Positions 56,091-64,000 of a DNA stretch of 64,000 nucleotides are shown in pieces (position 1 is the stretch's first letter; every line of letters begins with the position of its first letter). This DNA comes from Allobosea sp039673065 (lineage in GTDB: Bacteria > Pseudomonadota > Alphaproteobacteria > Rhizobiales > Beijerinckiaceae), in NCBI RefSeq assembly GCF_039673065.1, contig NZ_JBDJKW010000006.1:201936-265935 (forward strand). Reading direction: 5' to 3'. The notes beneath the pieces are model-generated. The model saw only the letters and a list, made by a program, of their open reading frames with translations, had not been told where the DNA came from and searched no databases. Both the position numbers and the translations under genes were made by a program.

Positions 56091-58079
56091 ATGACCGCGA
56101 TCGGCCCGATGGGGGAGACGCCCGCCCAGCGCGACAAGCCCTGGATCTTCCGCACCTATGCCGGCCATTCCGACGCGGCCGAATCCAACCGCCTGTACCG
56201 GACCAACCTCGCCAAGGGCCAGACCGGCCTCTCGGTCGCCTTCGACCTGCCGACGCAGACCGGCTACGACCCCGACCATGTGCTGTCGCGCGGCGAGGTC
56301 GGCAAGGTCGGCGTGCCGGTGACCCATCTCGGCGACATGCGCACCCTGTTCGACGGCATCCCGCTCGCGCAGATGAACACCTCGATGACGATCAACGCGA
56401 CCGCCGCCTGGCTCTTGTCGCTCTACATCGCCGCAGCCGAGGAACAGGGCGCCGACCGCGCCGTGCTGCAGGGCACCACCCAGAACGACCTGGTGAAGGA
56501 ATATCTCTCGCGCGGCACCTATGTCTTCCCGCCGCGCCCCTCGATGCGGCTGACCACCGACATCGTGGTCTTCGCGGCCAGCGCGCTGCCGAAATGGAAC
56601 CCGACCAACGTCTGCTCCTACCATCTCCAGGAGGCCGGCGCCTCGCCGGTGCAGGAACTCTCCTTCGCACTCGCCACCGCGATCGCCCTGCTCGACTCGA
56701 TCAGGGCGAGGCCCGAGGTCGCGCCCGAGGCCTTCGGCGCCGTGGTCGGGCGCATCTCCTTCTTCGTCAACGCCGGCATGCGCTTCGTCACCGAGCTGTG
56801 CAAGATGCGCGCCTTCGTCGAGCTCTGGGACGAGATCACCCGCGACCGCTACGGCGTCACCGACGAGCAGCACCGCCGCTTCCGCTACGGCGTGCAGGTC
56901 AACTCGCTCGGGCTGACCGAGCCGCAGGCCGAGAACAACGTCTACCGCATCCTCATCGAGATGCTGGCGGTGACGCTCTCCAAGAAGGCCCGCGCGCGTG
57001 CCGTGCAGTTGCCGGCCTGGAACGAGGCGCTCGGCCTGCCGCGGCCCTTCGACCAGCAATGGTCGCTGCGCATGCAGCAGGTCCTGGCCTATGAGACCGA
57101 CCTGCTCGAGTTCGGCGACATCTTCGATGGCTCGCGCGAGATCGACGCCCGCGTCGGCGCGCTGAAGGCCGCGGCGCTGGAGGAGCTCGCCCGCATCGAC
57201 GCGATGGGCGGCGCGCTCGCCGCCGTCGAGAGCGGCTACATGAAGCAGGCGCTGGTCGAGAACGGCGCCCGCCGCATCGAGGCGATCGAGCGTGGCGAGC
57301 AGGTGGTGGTCGGCGTCAACCGCTTCACCACCAGCGAGCCCTCCCCGCTGTCGGCCGGCGACGGCGCCGTGGTCACCGTGCCGGATTCCGTCGAGATCGA
57401 GGCGATCGGCCGGCTGAAAGCCTGGCGGGCCGCGCGCGACGGCAAGGTGGTCGAGGCCGCCCTGGCCGAGCTGGCCAGCGCCGCGAAAGAGGACCGCAAC
57501 GTCATGCCGGCCTCGATCGCCTGCGCCAAGGCCGGCGTCACTACCGGCGAATGGGCGCAGACCTTGCGCGAAATCTTCGGCGAGTACCGCGCCCCGACCG
57601 GCGTCGACACCACCAGACTCGGCGACGATAGCGGGCTCGCCACCGTCAAGGCGGCCGTGGCGAAGGCGACCCAGCGCCTCGGCCGGCCGCCGCGCTTCCT
57701 GGTCGGCAAGCCGGGGCTCGACGGCCATTCCAACGGCGCCGAGCAGATCGCGGTGCGCGCCCGCGACGCCGGCATGCAGGTCAGCTATGGCGGCATCCGC
57801 CAGACGCCGGAGGAGATCGTGGCGCAGGCCCGCGAGAGCGAGGCCGACATCGTCGGGCTCTCGATCCTCTCCGGCTCGCATCTGCCCCTGGTGCGCGACG
57901 TCACGGCCAGGCTGCGCGTCGCCGGCATGGACGTGCCCGTGGTGGTCGGCGGCATCATCCCGCCCGAGGACGAGAACGCCCTGCGCAATATGGGGGTGGC
58001 GGCGGTCTACACGCCGAAGGACTTCGCGCTGGACGGCATCATCGCCGACGTCGCCGGCCTCGCCGCCCGCAAGGGCTGA
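56091..58079 (+). CDS. ecm: Ethylmalonyl-CoA mutase
   Basis: A 662-residue adenosylcobalamin-dependent mutase with catalytic and B12 domains in one chain. N-terminal barrel: AFDLPTQTGYDPDH, TSMTINATAAWLL, EYLSRGTYVFPPRPSMRL. C-terminal B12 domain: GKPGLDGHSNGAEQIA (the D-x-H-x2-G motif) and GLSILSGSH. EYLSRGTY and the RYGVQVNSLGLTEPQAENN-type segment fit ethylmalonyl-CoA mutase/MeaA rather than methylmalonyl-CoA mutase. It converts ethylmalonyl-CoA to methylsuccinyl-CoA in the ethylmalonyl-CoA pathway for C2 assimilation. No crotonyl-CoA carboxylase/reductase gene is adjacent. Confidence 0.9.
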   Translation: MTAIGPMGETPAQRDKPWIFRTYAGHSDAAESNRLYRTNLAKGQTGLSVAFDLPTQTGYDPDHVLSRGEVGKVGVPVTHLGDMRTLFDGIPLAQMNTSMTINATAAWLLSLYIAAAEEQGADRAVLQGTTQNDLVKEYLSRGTYVFPPRPSMRLTTDIVVFAASALPKWNPTNVCSYHLQEAGASPVQELSFALATAIALLDSIRARPEVAPEAFGAVVGRISFFVNAGMRFVTELCKMRAFVELWDEITRDRYGVTDEQHRRFRYGVQVNSLGLTEPQAENNVYRILIEMLAVTLSKKARARAVQLPAWNEALGLPRPFDQQWSLRMQQVLAYETDLLEFGDIFDGSREIDARVGALKAAALEELARIDAMGGALAAVESGYMKQALVENGARRIEAIERGEQVVVGVNRFTTSEPSPLSAGDGAVVTVPDSVEIEAIGRLKAWRAARDGKVVEAALAELASAAKEDRNVMPASIACAKAGVTTGEWAQTLREIFGEYRAPTGVDTTRLGDDSGLATVKAAVAKATQRLGRPPRFLVGKPGLDGHSNGAEQIAVRARDAGMQVSYGGIRQTPEEIVAQARESEADIVGLSILSGSHLPLVRDVTARLRVAGMDVPVVVGGIIPPEDENALRNMGVAAVYTPKDFALDGIIADVAGLAARKG

Positions 58080-58118
58080 GACCGGCGGGAGCCCTGAGGC
58101 TGAGAGCGGCAGGCGCCG

Positions 58119-58733
58119 CTAGACCAGCCCCTGCGACTTCAGCGTCTGGTACGCCTTGAGGATTTCCTGCAGCGCGCCCTCGCGCGAGCGGTCGCCGCCA
58201 TTCGCGTCGGGATGGAGCCGCTTCACCAGCTCCTTGTAGCGCGCCTTGATCGCGTCGCGCTCGGCGGTCTCGTCGAGGTCGAGGGTCTCCAGCGCCTTGC
58301 GCGCCAGCACGCCCAGCCGCGGCTCCGGCGTCGGCGCCTTGCCGCCGCGCCGGTCGAAGAAGCCGAACCCGTCCTCGACCTCCGCGCCGGCCTCGCCGCC
58401 GGCGACGCGGCCGCGCTGGCCCATGCGCGCCGCCTTCGAGTTGACGCCGAGCTTCCAGGTCGGCCGGTGGCCGGTCTCCTCCTGCTTCTGATAGGCGGCC
58501 AGCGCCTCGTCGGTCATCCCGGCGAAGTAGTTGTAGGTCGCGTTGTAGGCCTTCACATGCTCCAGGCAGAACATGAAGAAGCGGCCCTCCTTGCCGCGGC
58601 CCATGGGCGCGCGAAATTCGCCGGCGCGGGTGCAGCCGGGATGGTCGCAGCGGCGTGCATCGGGCTCCGGCGCCTCGGGGGCATCCCCGGCGCCGATCCT
58701 GATGCGGTCGAAGAGAGGCGAATTGAAGTTCAT
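58119..58733 (-). CDS. J-domain (DnaJ-like) protein
   Basis: A 204-residue protein with its J-domain at the C-terminus (residues ~145-204): ETAERDAIKARYKELVKRLHPDANGGDRS carries the HPD motif that stimulates Hsp70. The N-terminal half has a Cys/His-rich zinc-like patch (RRCDHPGCTRAGEF ... FFMFCLEHVKAYN). This two-part layout is a common alphaproteobacterial DnaJ-family protein. It is divergent from bolA with ~80 bp between them. Confidence 0.9.
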   Translation of the reverse strand: MNFNSPLFDRIRIGAGDAPEAPEPDARRCDHPGCTRAGEFRAPMGRGKEGRFFMFCLEHVKAYNATYNYFAGMTDEALAAYQKQEETGHRPTWKLGVNSKAARMGQRGRVAGGEAGAEVEDGFGFFDRRGGKAPTPEPRLGVLARKALETLDLDETAERDAIKARYKELVKRLHPDANGGDRSREGALQEILKAYQTLKSQGLV

Positions 58734-58813
58734 GCTGGACGGGTTATGAGACCGGAACGGGGAACCGACAAGTGCGCCGCAGCATCACAGCGGCGCGTGA
58801 AAAGGGCATCAAC

Positions 58814-59089
58814 ATGGCGACGATGGCGGAACGGATCACCACCAAGCTGGAAGCGGCGCTGGCGCCGGCCCGGCTCGCGGTCGTCGACGACTCCCACAAG
58901 CATCACGGCCATGGCGGCTGGCGCGAGGGCGGCGAGACCCATTTCAGCGTCGATATCGTGTCCGAGGCCTTCGCCGGCAAGAGCCGGCTGGCGCGTCACC
59001 GCCTGGTGAACGACGCCCTCGCCGAGGAACTGGCCGAGCGCGTGCACGCCTTGGCGATCAGGGCGCGCGCCCCGGGCGAGCCCGGCTGA
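58814..59089 (+). CDS. BolA family protein
   Basis: A 91-residue protein with the BolA fold: MAERITTKLEAALAPARLAVVDDSHKHHGHGG (invariant DSHKH-type loop), GETHFSVDIVSEAFAGKSRLARHRLVND and a helix ending in EELAERVHALAIRA. BolA proteins partner with monothiol glutaredoxins in Fe-S handling and iron regulation. ATG 58814 is chosen over the upstream 58772 start, which adds an unrelated basic tail; ATG 58823 is also possible. Divergent from the J-domain gene. Confidence 0.9.
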   Translation: MATMAERITTKLEAALAPARLAVVDDSHKHHGHGGWREGGETHFSVDIVSEAFAGKSRLARHRLVNDALAEELAERVHALAIRARAPGEPG

Positions 59090-59093
59090 GGCG

Positions 59094-60287
59094 TCACGGC
59101 CCCCGGCGCTCCGGCGCGAAGCGATAGATCGCCGTCGCCGCCAGCAGCAGCACGGCGAACACCCAGTGCAGGGTGACGAAGGCGCTGGCCGCATCCTGGC
59201 CCGACGCCCGCGCTGCCGCGATCAGCCAGCCGGAGCCCGACTGCACCAGCGCCGCACCGGCGATGAACAGGAAGTTGACGAAGGTCACCCCGCGCCCGAC
59301 CAGATGCTCGGGGAAGAAGCCGCGGGCATGCGCCATCAGGATGGCGTAGGTGAAGCCGGCCGCGCCGATCAGCGCGAACAGCGTCACCGCGGCGGCGAGC
59401 GAGCCGCTGCCGAACAGCGCCAGCAGCACGAAGCAGGCCGCCGTCGCCAGCGAGCCCCAGAACACCAGCGGCTGGCTGCGGCCGAGCCGCTTCTGCAGGC
59501 CGCCATAGATGAAGGCCGCGATCGTCATGGCCAGCGCCATCGCCAGCGTGGCGTGGCCGGCGGCGACGGGGTCGAGCCCGTGCACCTCGCGCATGAAGGG
59601 CGCGATCCACAGGCCGCGCACCGTCGCCACGATGGCGTAGCCGACCAGGGTCAGCGGCGCGAGCAGCCAGATCGCCCGGATGCGGGCGATGCTGCGCAGG
59701 CCCTCGATCAGCCCCTCCTGCCGGCCCGACGCGTCGACCGCCGGCGGCGGGTCGCGCGCCAGCAGCACCGCGAGCATGGTCGAGAGCAGGAAGAGCACGG
59801 CGAAGCCCATCATGGTCGGGCGCCAGCCATAGGTCTCCGCCGCCAGCGCCAGCGGCGTCGCGCCGGCGAGGTTGCCGAGCGAGCCGATGCCGATGAACAG
59901 CGAGGTCAGCAGGCCGAAGCGGCCGCGCTCCTGGGTGCGGGCGAAGAGATAGAGCGCCGACATGAACACCGGCGCGCAGCCGACGCCGATCAGCGCCATG
60001 GCGAGGATGGCGAGCCCCGCATGGGTGGTGGCGGCGAACAGGAAGGCGCCGATGCAGCCGACCGCCATGGACACCGCCACGGTGCGGCGCGGGCCGACGC
60101 GGTCGAGCGCCCAGCCGACCGGGAACTGCGCCAGCGCGAAGGCGATGAACCAGGAGGCGCCGAGCAGGCCGAAGGTGGCCGGCCCGATCGCCAGGTCCCG
60201 CATCACCGGCGCGGCGATCACGCTCAGGAAGGAGCGGTAGAAGATCGACAGGATGTAGGCCGGCAGCAGCGCGAGGAAGATGGTCAC
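59094..60287 (-). CDS. MFS transporter
   Basis: A 397-residue protein with 12 hydrophobic spans and the MFS loop motif GWALDRVGPRRTVAVSM between spans 2 and 3. A repeat of the motif (GGLQKRLGRSQPL) follows in the second half. Length and topology are normal for a sugar, amino acid or drug carrier. Substrate unknown. It is convergent with bolA, with 4 bp between stops, and 58 bp downstream of the thiolase gene on the same strand. Confidence 0.9.
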   Translation of the reverse strand: MTIFLALLPAYILSIFYRSFLSVIAAPVMRDLAIGPATFGLLGASWFIAFALAQFPVGWALDRVGPRRTVAVSMAVGCIGAFLFAATTHAGLAILAMALIGVGCAPVFMSALYLFARTQERGRFGLLTSLFIGIGSLGNLAGATPLALAAETYGWRPTMMGFAVLFLLSTMLAVLLARDPPPAVDASGRQEGLIEGLRSIARIRAIWLLAPLTLVGYAIVATVRGLWIAPFMREVHGLDPVAAGHATLAMALAMTIAAFIYGGLQKRLGRSQPLVFWGSLATAACFVLLALFGSGSLAAAVTLFALIGAAGFTYAILMAHARGFFPEHLVGRGVTFVNFLFIAGAALVQSGSGWLIAAARASGQDAASAFVTLHWVFAVLLLAATAIYRFAPERRGP

Positions 60288-60345
60288 GCCTTGTCTCCGG
60301 CGGCAGTCGGGGCGGCGGGCGCGGGGCCCGCCGCGATCCGGTCGG

Positions 60346-61512
60346 TCACTTCACGCGCTCGAGCACCGAGACGTAGTTCGCCACGGCCGCGCCGCCCATG
60401 TTGAAGATGCCGCCGAGGCGCGCATCCTTGACCTGCATGCCCTCCGGCGCCTCGCCGGCGAGCTGCATGGCGCTGAGCACGTGCATGGAGACGCCCGTCG
60501 CGCCGATCGGATGGCCCTTGGCCTTGAGCCCGCCCGAGACGTTGACCGGCAGTTTGCCGTCCTTCTGGGTCCAGCCTTCCTTGATGGCGCGGGCGCCGTC
60601 GCCCTCCTTGGTCAGCCCCATCGCCTCGTATTCGAGCAGTTCGGCGATGGTGAAGCAGTCATGGGTCTCGACGAAGGAGAGGTCGTCCAGCGCGATGCCG
60701 GCATCCGACAGAGCCTTCTGCCAGGCCAGCGCGCCACCTTCGAACTTCAGGATGTCGCGGCGCGACATCGGCAGGAAGTCCTGGACATGGGCGGTGCTGC
60801 GGAAGCCGATGGCCCGGCGCATGCCCTTGGCGGTCTCGGCATCGGCCAGCACCAGCGCCGCGGCGCCGTCGGAGACCAGAGAGCAGTCGGTGCGCTTCAG
60901 CGGGCCGGCGACATAGGGGTTCTTCTCGCTCTCTTCGCGGCAGAAGGCGAAGCCGAGATCCTTGCGCATCTGGGCATAGGGGTTCTCGACGCCGTTCTTG
61001 TGGTTCTTGGCCGCGATCATCGCCAGCGCGTCCGACTGGTCGCCATGGCGCTGGAAATAGGCGTTGGCGATCTTGCCGAACACGCCGGCGAAGCCGCCCT
61101 GGGTGTCGCCTTCCTGCGCCAGATAGGAGGCCTTGAGCAGGTTGCGGCCGATCTCCGGCCCGGGCGTCGTGGTCATCTGCTCGACGCCGACGACCAGCAC
61201 GACCTTCGCGCCGGTCTGGATGGCGCGGATGCCCTGGTGCACCGCGGCCGAGCCGGTGGCGCAGGCGTTCTCGACGCGCGTCGCCGGCTTGAAGCGCAGC
61301 GCCGGATCGGCCTGCAGCACCAGCGAGGCGGTGAAGTCCTGCGCGGAGAAGCCGCCGTTGAAATGGCCGAGCACGATCTCGTCGACCTGGTCGGCGGTGA
61401 TGCCGGCATCGACCAGCGCGTCGGTGGTGACGCGGACGATCAGGCTCTCGACGGTTTCGGCGTCCTGCTTGCCGAACGGCGTATGGGCCCAGCCGACGAT
61501 TGCAGCGCTCAT
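60346..61512 (-). CDS. Thiolase family protein (SCPx-like acetyl-CoA acetyltransferase)
   Basis: A 388-residue thiolase. The nucleophile is Cys84 in VENACATGSAAV, and the His motifs are ETHDCF and GLKAKGHPIGATG near residue 330. The C-terminal Cys (CxG) of biosynthetic and degradative thiolases is replaced, ending in GGIFNMGGAAVANYV, as in sterol-carrier-protein-X-type thiolases. These act on branched or unusual acyl-CoAs, or have lost classical activity. No SCP2 domain is fused. Confidence 0.88.
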   Translation of the reverse strand: MSAAIVGWAHTPFGKQDAETVESLIVRVTTDALVDAGITADQVDEIVLGHFNGGFSAQDFTASLVLQADPALRFKPATRVENACATGSAAVHQGIRAIQTGAKVVLVVGVEQMTTTPGPEIGRNLLKASYLAQEGDTQGGFAGVFGKIANAYFQRHGDQSDALAMIAAKNHKNGVENPYAQMRKDLGFAFCREESEKNPYVAGPLKRTDCSLVSDGAAALVLADAETAKGMRRAIGFRSTAHVQDFLPMSRRDILKFEGGALAWQKALSDAGIALDDLSFVETHDCFTIAELLEYEAMGLTKEGDGARAIKEGWTQKDGKLPVNVSGGLKAKGHPIGATGVSMHVLSAMQLAGEAPEGMQVKDARLGGIFNMGGAAVANYVSVLERVK

Positions 61513-61635
61513 GGTGCGGTCCTCCTTGTCGTGCAGATACACATCTGTGCCCGCCGCACCGGCCGCCGGCAAGCCGGCATCCGCGCATGGCGCCCGTGCG
61601 AGGAAAGGCCTGCGGGCCGCGCTGTCAAGCGCGGC

Positions 61636-62538
61636 TCAGACCGAGAGGATCAGCAGCACGCCGACGCCGATCACGATCAGCGCCATGCCCGCGAGCTCGC
61701 GCCGCGTCGTGCCCTCGGCGAAGATCCGGCGCGAGGCGAGCTGCGCCAGCGGCACCTCGACCAGCGCCAGCGTGCGGACATTAGCCGCCGTGGTCAGCGA
61801 GAAGCCGATGAACCAGAACTGCGATGCGGCCGCGCCGAGGAAGCCGGCCGTCAGCGAGGGCCGCCAGTTCTGCAGGCTGAGCACCAGCGCCCGGCGGTTG
61901 GCCGCCAGCATGTAGACGGTCAGGATCAGCGTCTGCAGGAACAGGCCGAGCGCCAGCGTCGTGGTGGCGCGCAGCATGAAATTTCCCTCGGGCAGCGCCT
62001 GGATCGCGCCGCGATAGCCGATCGCCGACAGCGCGAAGGCGGCGCCCGCCGCGATGCCGAGCGCCGCCGGGCGCAGGCCCGCCGCCGTCAGCTTCTCGCC
62101 CTTCTTCCACGAGACCAGCACCACGCCGGCCGTGGCGACGACGATCGCCGCCAGCTTCGGCCAGCCCAGCGTGTCGCCGAGCAGGAAGGCGCCGAACAGC
62201 GCGACCTGCACCGGCTCGGTCTTGGTGTAGGCGGTGGTGACGGCGAAGGAGCGCTCGCGCATCGCCGCCAGCATCAGCGCCGTCGCCAGGATCTGGGCGA
62301 TGGCGCCGAACAGGGTGATGCCGAGCTGGCGGCCATCCGGCACCGGCGGCAGCCGCCCGCTGGCGAGGCAGACGATCGCCAGGAAGACCAGTGCGAAGGG
62401 CAGCCCGTAGAGGAAGCGCACCTGCGTCGCGCCGACCACGCCGATGATCTCGGTGAGCGAGCGCTGGGTCAGGTTGCGCGCGGTCTGCAGCGCGGCGGCG
62501 GCGAGCGTCGCCGGGATCCACAACAGGGCGAGGCTCAC
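61636..62538 (-). CDS. DMT superfamily transporter (EamA domains)
   Basis: A 300-residue, ten-span transporter with two EamA repeats. It starts at GTG 62538, which has GGAGA five bases upstream. Segments such as RFLYGLPFALVFLAIVCL and TKTEPVQVALFGAFLLGDTL are typical of the second half of EamA repeats, in which the TEP motif marks the family. Unlike the exporter at 4089, no regulator gene is attached. Upstream it is divergent from the carboxypeptidase gene, 187 bp away. Confidence 0.88.
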   Translation of the reverse strand: MSLALLWIPATLAAAALQTARNLTQRSLTEIIGVVGATQVRFLYGLPFALVFLAIVCLASGRLPPVPDGRQLGITLFGAIAQILATALMLAAMRERSFAVTTAYTKTEPVQVALFGAFLLGDTLGWPKLAAIVVATAGVVLVSWKKGEKLTAAGLRPAALGIAAGAAFALSAIGYRGAIQALPEGNFMLRATTTLALGLFLQTLILTVYMLAANRRALVLSLQNWRPSLTAGFLGAAASQFWFIGFSLTTAANVRTLALVEVPLAQLASRRIFAEGTTRRELAGMALIVIGVGVLLILSV

Positions 62539-62725
62539 GCGATTCTCCACGGGGCGGCGATGGGTCGCGCCTGCTTTGAACCTCCGGCCGCGGCTATGCA
62601 AATCACCCCGGGAAGGGTAGGTATGCGTGGCCTGCGAGGCCGGATTTCGCCCGCGGTCTCGAAATCGCCGCATGCGTCGCGTTGAAGCCCTTCGCCCCGA
62701 CAAGCCAGGTCAAAGAATTCAGCCG

Positions 62726-64000
62726 ATGACAGCCTTTCGCCTCGCCGCCGGCCTCGCGCTGGCCTCGTTGCTCGCTTCGACCCCGGCCGCGCTGGCCGGG
62801 ACGAGCCTGGTGATCGACGCCGGCACCGGCAACATCCTCTCGGCCGAGAATCCGACCCAGGCCTGGCACCCGGCCTCGACCACCAAGATGATGACGCTCT
62901 ACGTCGCGCTGAAGGCGGTGCGCGAGGGACGCATCGGGCTGGACACCGCGATCCCGGCCTCGGCGCTTGCCGCCAAGCAGCCGCGCGTCAAGGTCTACAT
63001 CAAGGCCGGCCAGGAGGTAACGCTCGACAACGCACTGCGCATCATGATGGTGAAGTCGGCCAACGACATCGCCTATGTGATCGCCGAGGGCGTCGGCGGC
63101 GATGTCGAGAGCTTCGTCGCCAGCATGAACGCCGAGGCCCAGCGCCTCGGCATGGGCGACAGCCATTTCGTCAACCCGAACGGCTGGCACCATCCCGACC
63201 AGCAGACCAGTGCGCGCGACCTCGCCATCCTCGCCATGGCCCTGATGCGCGAATTCGGCCAGTACTCCGACTACTGGAACACCGGCGCGGTGCAGCTCGG
63301 CAAGCAGCTGCTGCAGAACACCAACGGGCTGGTCGGCCGCTATCACGGCATCAACGGCTTCAAGACCGGCTTCGTCTGCGCCTCCGGCTTCAACGTCGTC
63401 GCCACCGCCACCCGCGGCGGCCGCACCCTGATCGCCGTTGTCATGGGTGCGCTCTCCGGCTCAGAGCGCACGGTCAAGGCCGCGCAGCTGCTCGACGACG
63501 GCTTCGGCAAATGGAGCGGCATGGGCGGCAACGTCGCCGGCTTGCCCTCCGGCTCCGGCGGCCGGGCCCAGAACATCTGCGCCGATGTGCGCCGCGGCGG
63601 CAGCCCGCTCGGCGACGATGTCGACACCGCCGGCCCGATCACCTTCGCGCCCAGCCCGCATGGCGGCAATGCCGAGGGCACCTCGGACCGCTTCCCCGTC
63701 GCGGGCCAGGCGCCGGCCGGCGTCGGCTCCTCGCTGCTGACCCGCTCGCCCTCGGGCCGCGTCACGCTCGGCCCGCGCGCGCCGCTGCAGACCGTGCAGG
63801 TCTCCTTCGGCCGCACGCCGGCTTCCGACCGTGCGCCGCTCGCCGCCAATGTCGCCGCCCGCGGCGGCAGCCGCGTCGCCGGCGAGGCGATCACGCCCGG
63901 CGCCCCGGTCGCCGCCGGCCTCGTGCCCGGCGGACGCACCGGCTCGGGCAACGGCGCGATCCCGTCGACCTCCTCGGCCTTCGCGCCTGTGACCCAGCAG
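62726..64000 (+). CDS. D-alanyl-D-alanine carboxypeptidase (PBP5/6-type), 3' truncated
   Basis: The open frame runs 425 codons to the window edge. Signal peptide residues 1-24 (MTAFRLAAGLALASLLASTPAALA). Penicillin-binding motifs: Ser51-x2-Lys54 (STTK), Ser111-Ala-Asn113 (SAND) and Lys213-Thr-Gly (KTG). It trims terminal D-Ala from peptidoglycan stem peptides in the periplasm. From residue ~255 the protein becomes Gly/Ala/Pro/Ser-rich and low in structure, a long extension, possibly leading to a SPOR or anchor domain outside the window. Confidence 0.9.
   Translation, partial: MTAFRLAAGLALASLLASTPAALAGTSLVIDAGTGNILSAENPTQAWHPASTTKMMTLYVALKAVREGRIGLDTAIPASALAAKQPRVKVYIKAGQEVTLDNALRIMMVKSANDIAYVIAEGVGGDVESFVASMNAEAQRLGMGDSHFVNPNGWHHPDQQTSARDLAILAMALMREFGQYSDYWNTGAVQLGKQLLQNTNGLVGRYHGINGFKTGFVCASGFNVVATATRGGRTLIAVVMGALSGSERTVKAAQLLDDGFGKWSGMGGNVAGLPSGSGGRAQNICADVRRGGSPLGDDVDTAGPITFAPSPHGGNAEGTSDRFPVAGQAPAGVGSSLLTRSPSGRVTLGPRAPLQTVQVSFGRTPASDRAPLAANVAARGGSRVAGEAITPGAPVAAGLVPGGRTGSGNGAIPSTSSAFAPVTQQ

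Noticed and set aside
1..64000. CRISPR arrays, insertion sequences, prophage
   Set aside because: No regularly spaced repeats, transposase or integrase motifs and no phage structural genes were seen.

Overview
The window is a high-GC, gene-dense chromosomal segment of an alphaproteobacterium, most likely Hyphomicrobiales (a Bosea- or Methylobacterium-like lineage). This is inferred from the etfBA-hbd order, an ethylmalonyl-CoA mutase, a Bradyrhizobium-type D-tartrate dehydratase, NMT1-type ABC transport and very high GC. There is one tRNA gene. I see no insertion sequence, integrase, phage gene or CRISPR array. Both ends cut genes: an RND adaptor on the left and a D,D-carboxypeptidase on the right.

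Layout. 1-7.3 kb: RND efflux adaptor and pump, a DMT exporter divergent from its probable LysR regulator, a cobalamin adenosyltransferase and a rhomboid protease. 7.3-10.1 kb: etfB-etfA-hbd. 10.3-13.9 kb: HNH protein, DsbB, a YqaA/DedA membrane protein, tRNA-Leu(CAA), a VOC protein, SoxR and a small membrane protein. 13.9-21.4 kb: a two-operon sugar catabolic unit that looks like non-phosphorylative L-fucose degradation (aldose dehydrogenase, lactonase, FucU mutarotase, DapA-type aldolase, ABC importer without its ATPase, GntR regulator). 21.4-30.5 kb: a hydantoin/cyclic-ureide unit (hydantoinase, M20 amidase of the L-carbamoylase type, NMT1-type ABC importer, ATZ/TRZ amidohydrolase, LysR, D-carbamoylase). 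Three of its promoters carry the same ATAA-N7-TTAT dyad. 30.5-35.1 kb: class I ribonucleotide reductase (nrdA, nrdB) under a cobalamin riboswitch. 35.3-54.5 kb: a surface polysaccharide locus (flippase, polymerase/ligase, chain-length protein, three glycosyltransferases, deacetylase, secreted glycosidase-like protein) containing an unusual acyl/amide module (AsnB-like amidotransferase, acyl carrier protein, acyl-AMP ligase, NadE-like amide synthetase, two paralogous acyltransferase-like proteins, a PrmC-like methyltransferase). 54.8-64 kb: D-tartrate dehydratase, ethylmalonyl-CoA mutase, a J-domain protein, BolA, an MFS transporter, an SCPx-type thiolase, a DMT transporter and a penicillin-binding D,D-carboxypeptidase.

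Connections. Vitamin B12 recurs: an adenosyltransferase makes the cofactor, ethylmalonyl-CoA mutase uses it, and the class I reductase genes sit behind a B12-sensing leader, which implies a B12-dependent class II reductase elsewhere. The catabolic units each show operator-like dyads that tie separate transcription units to a local regulator. The strongest candidate for something undescribed is the acyl/amide module inside the polysaccharide locus. The best-supported new regulatory inference is the three-site LysR regulon for hydantoin use.

All calls come from reading the sequence. No similarity search, folding or counting program was run; promoter and operator calls are predictions.
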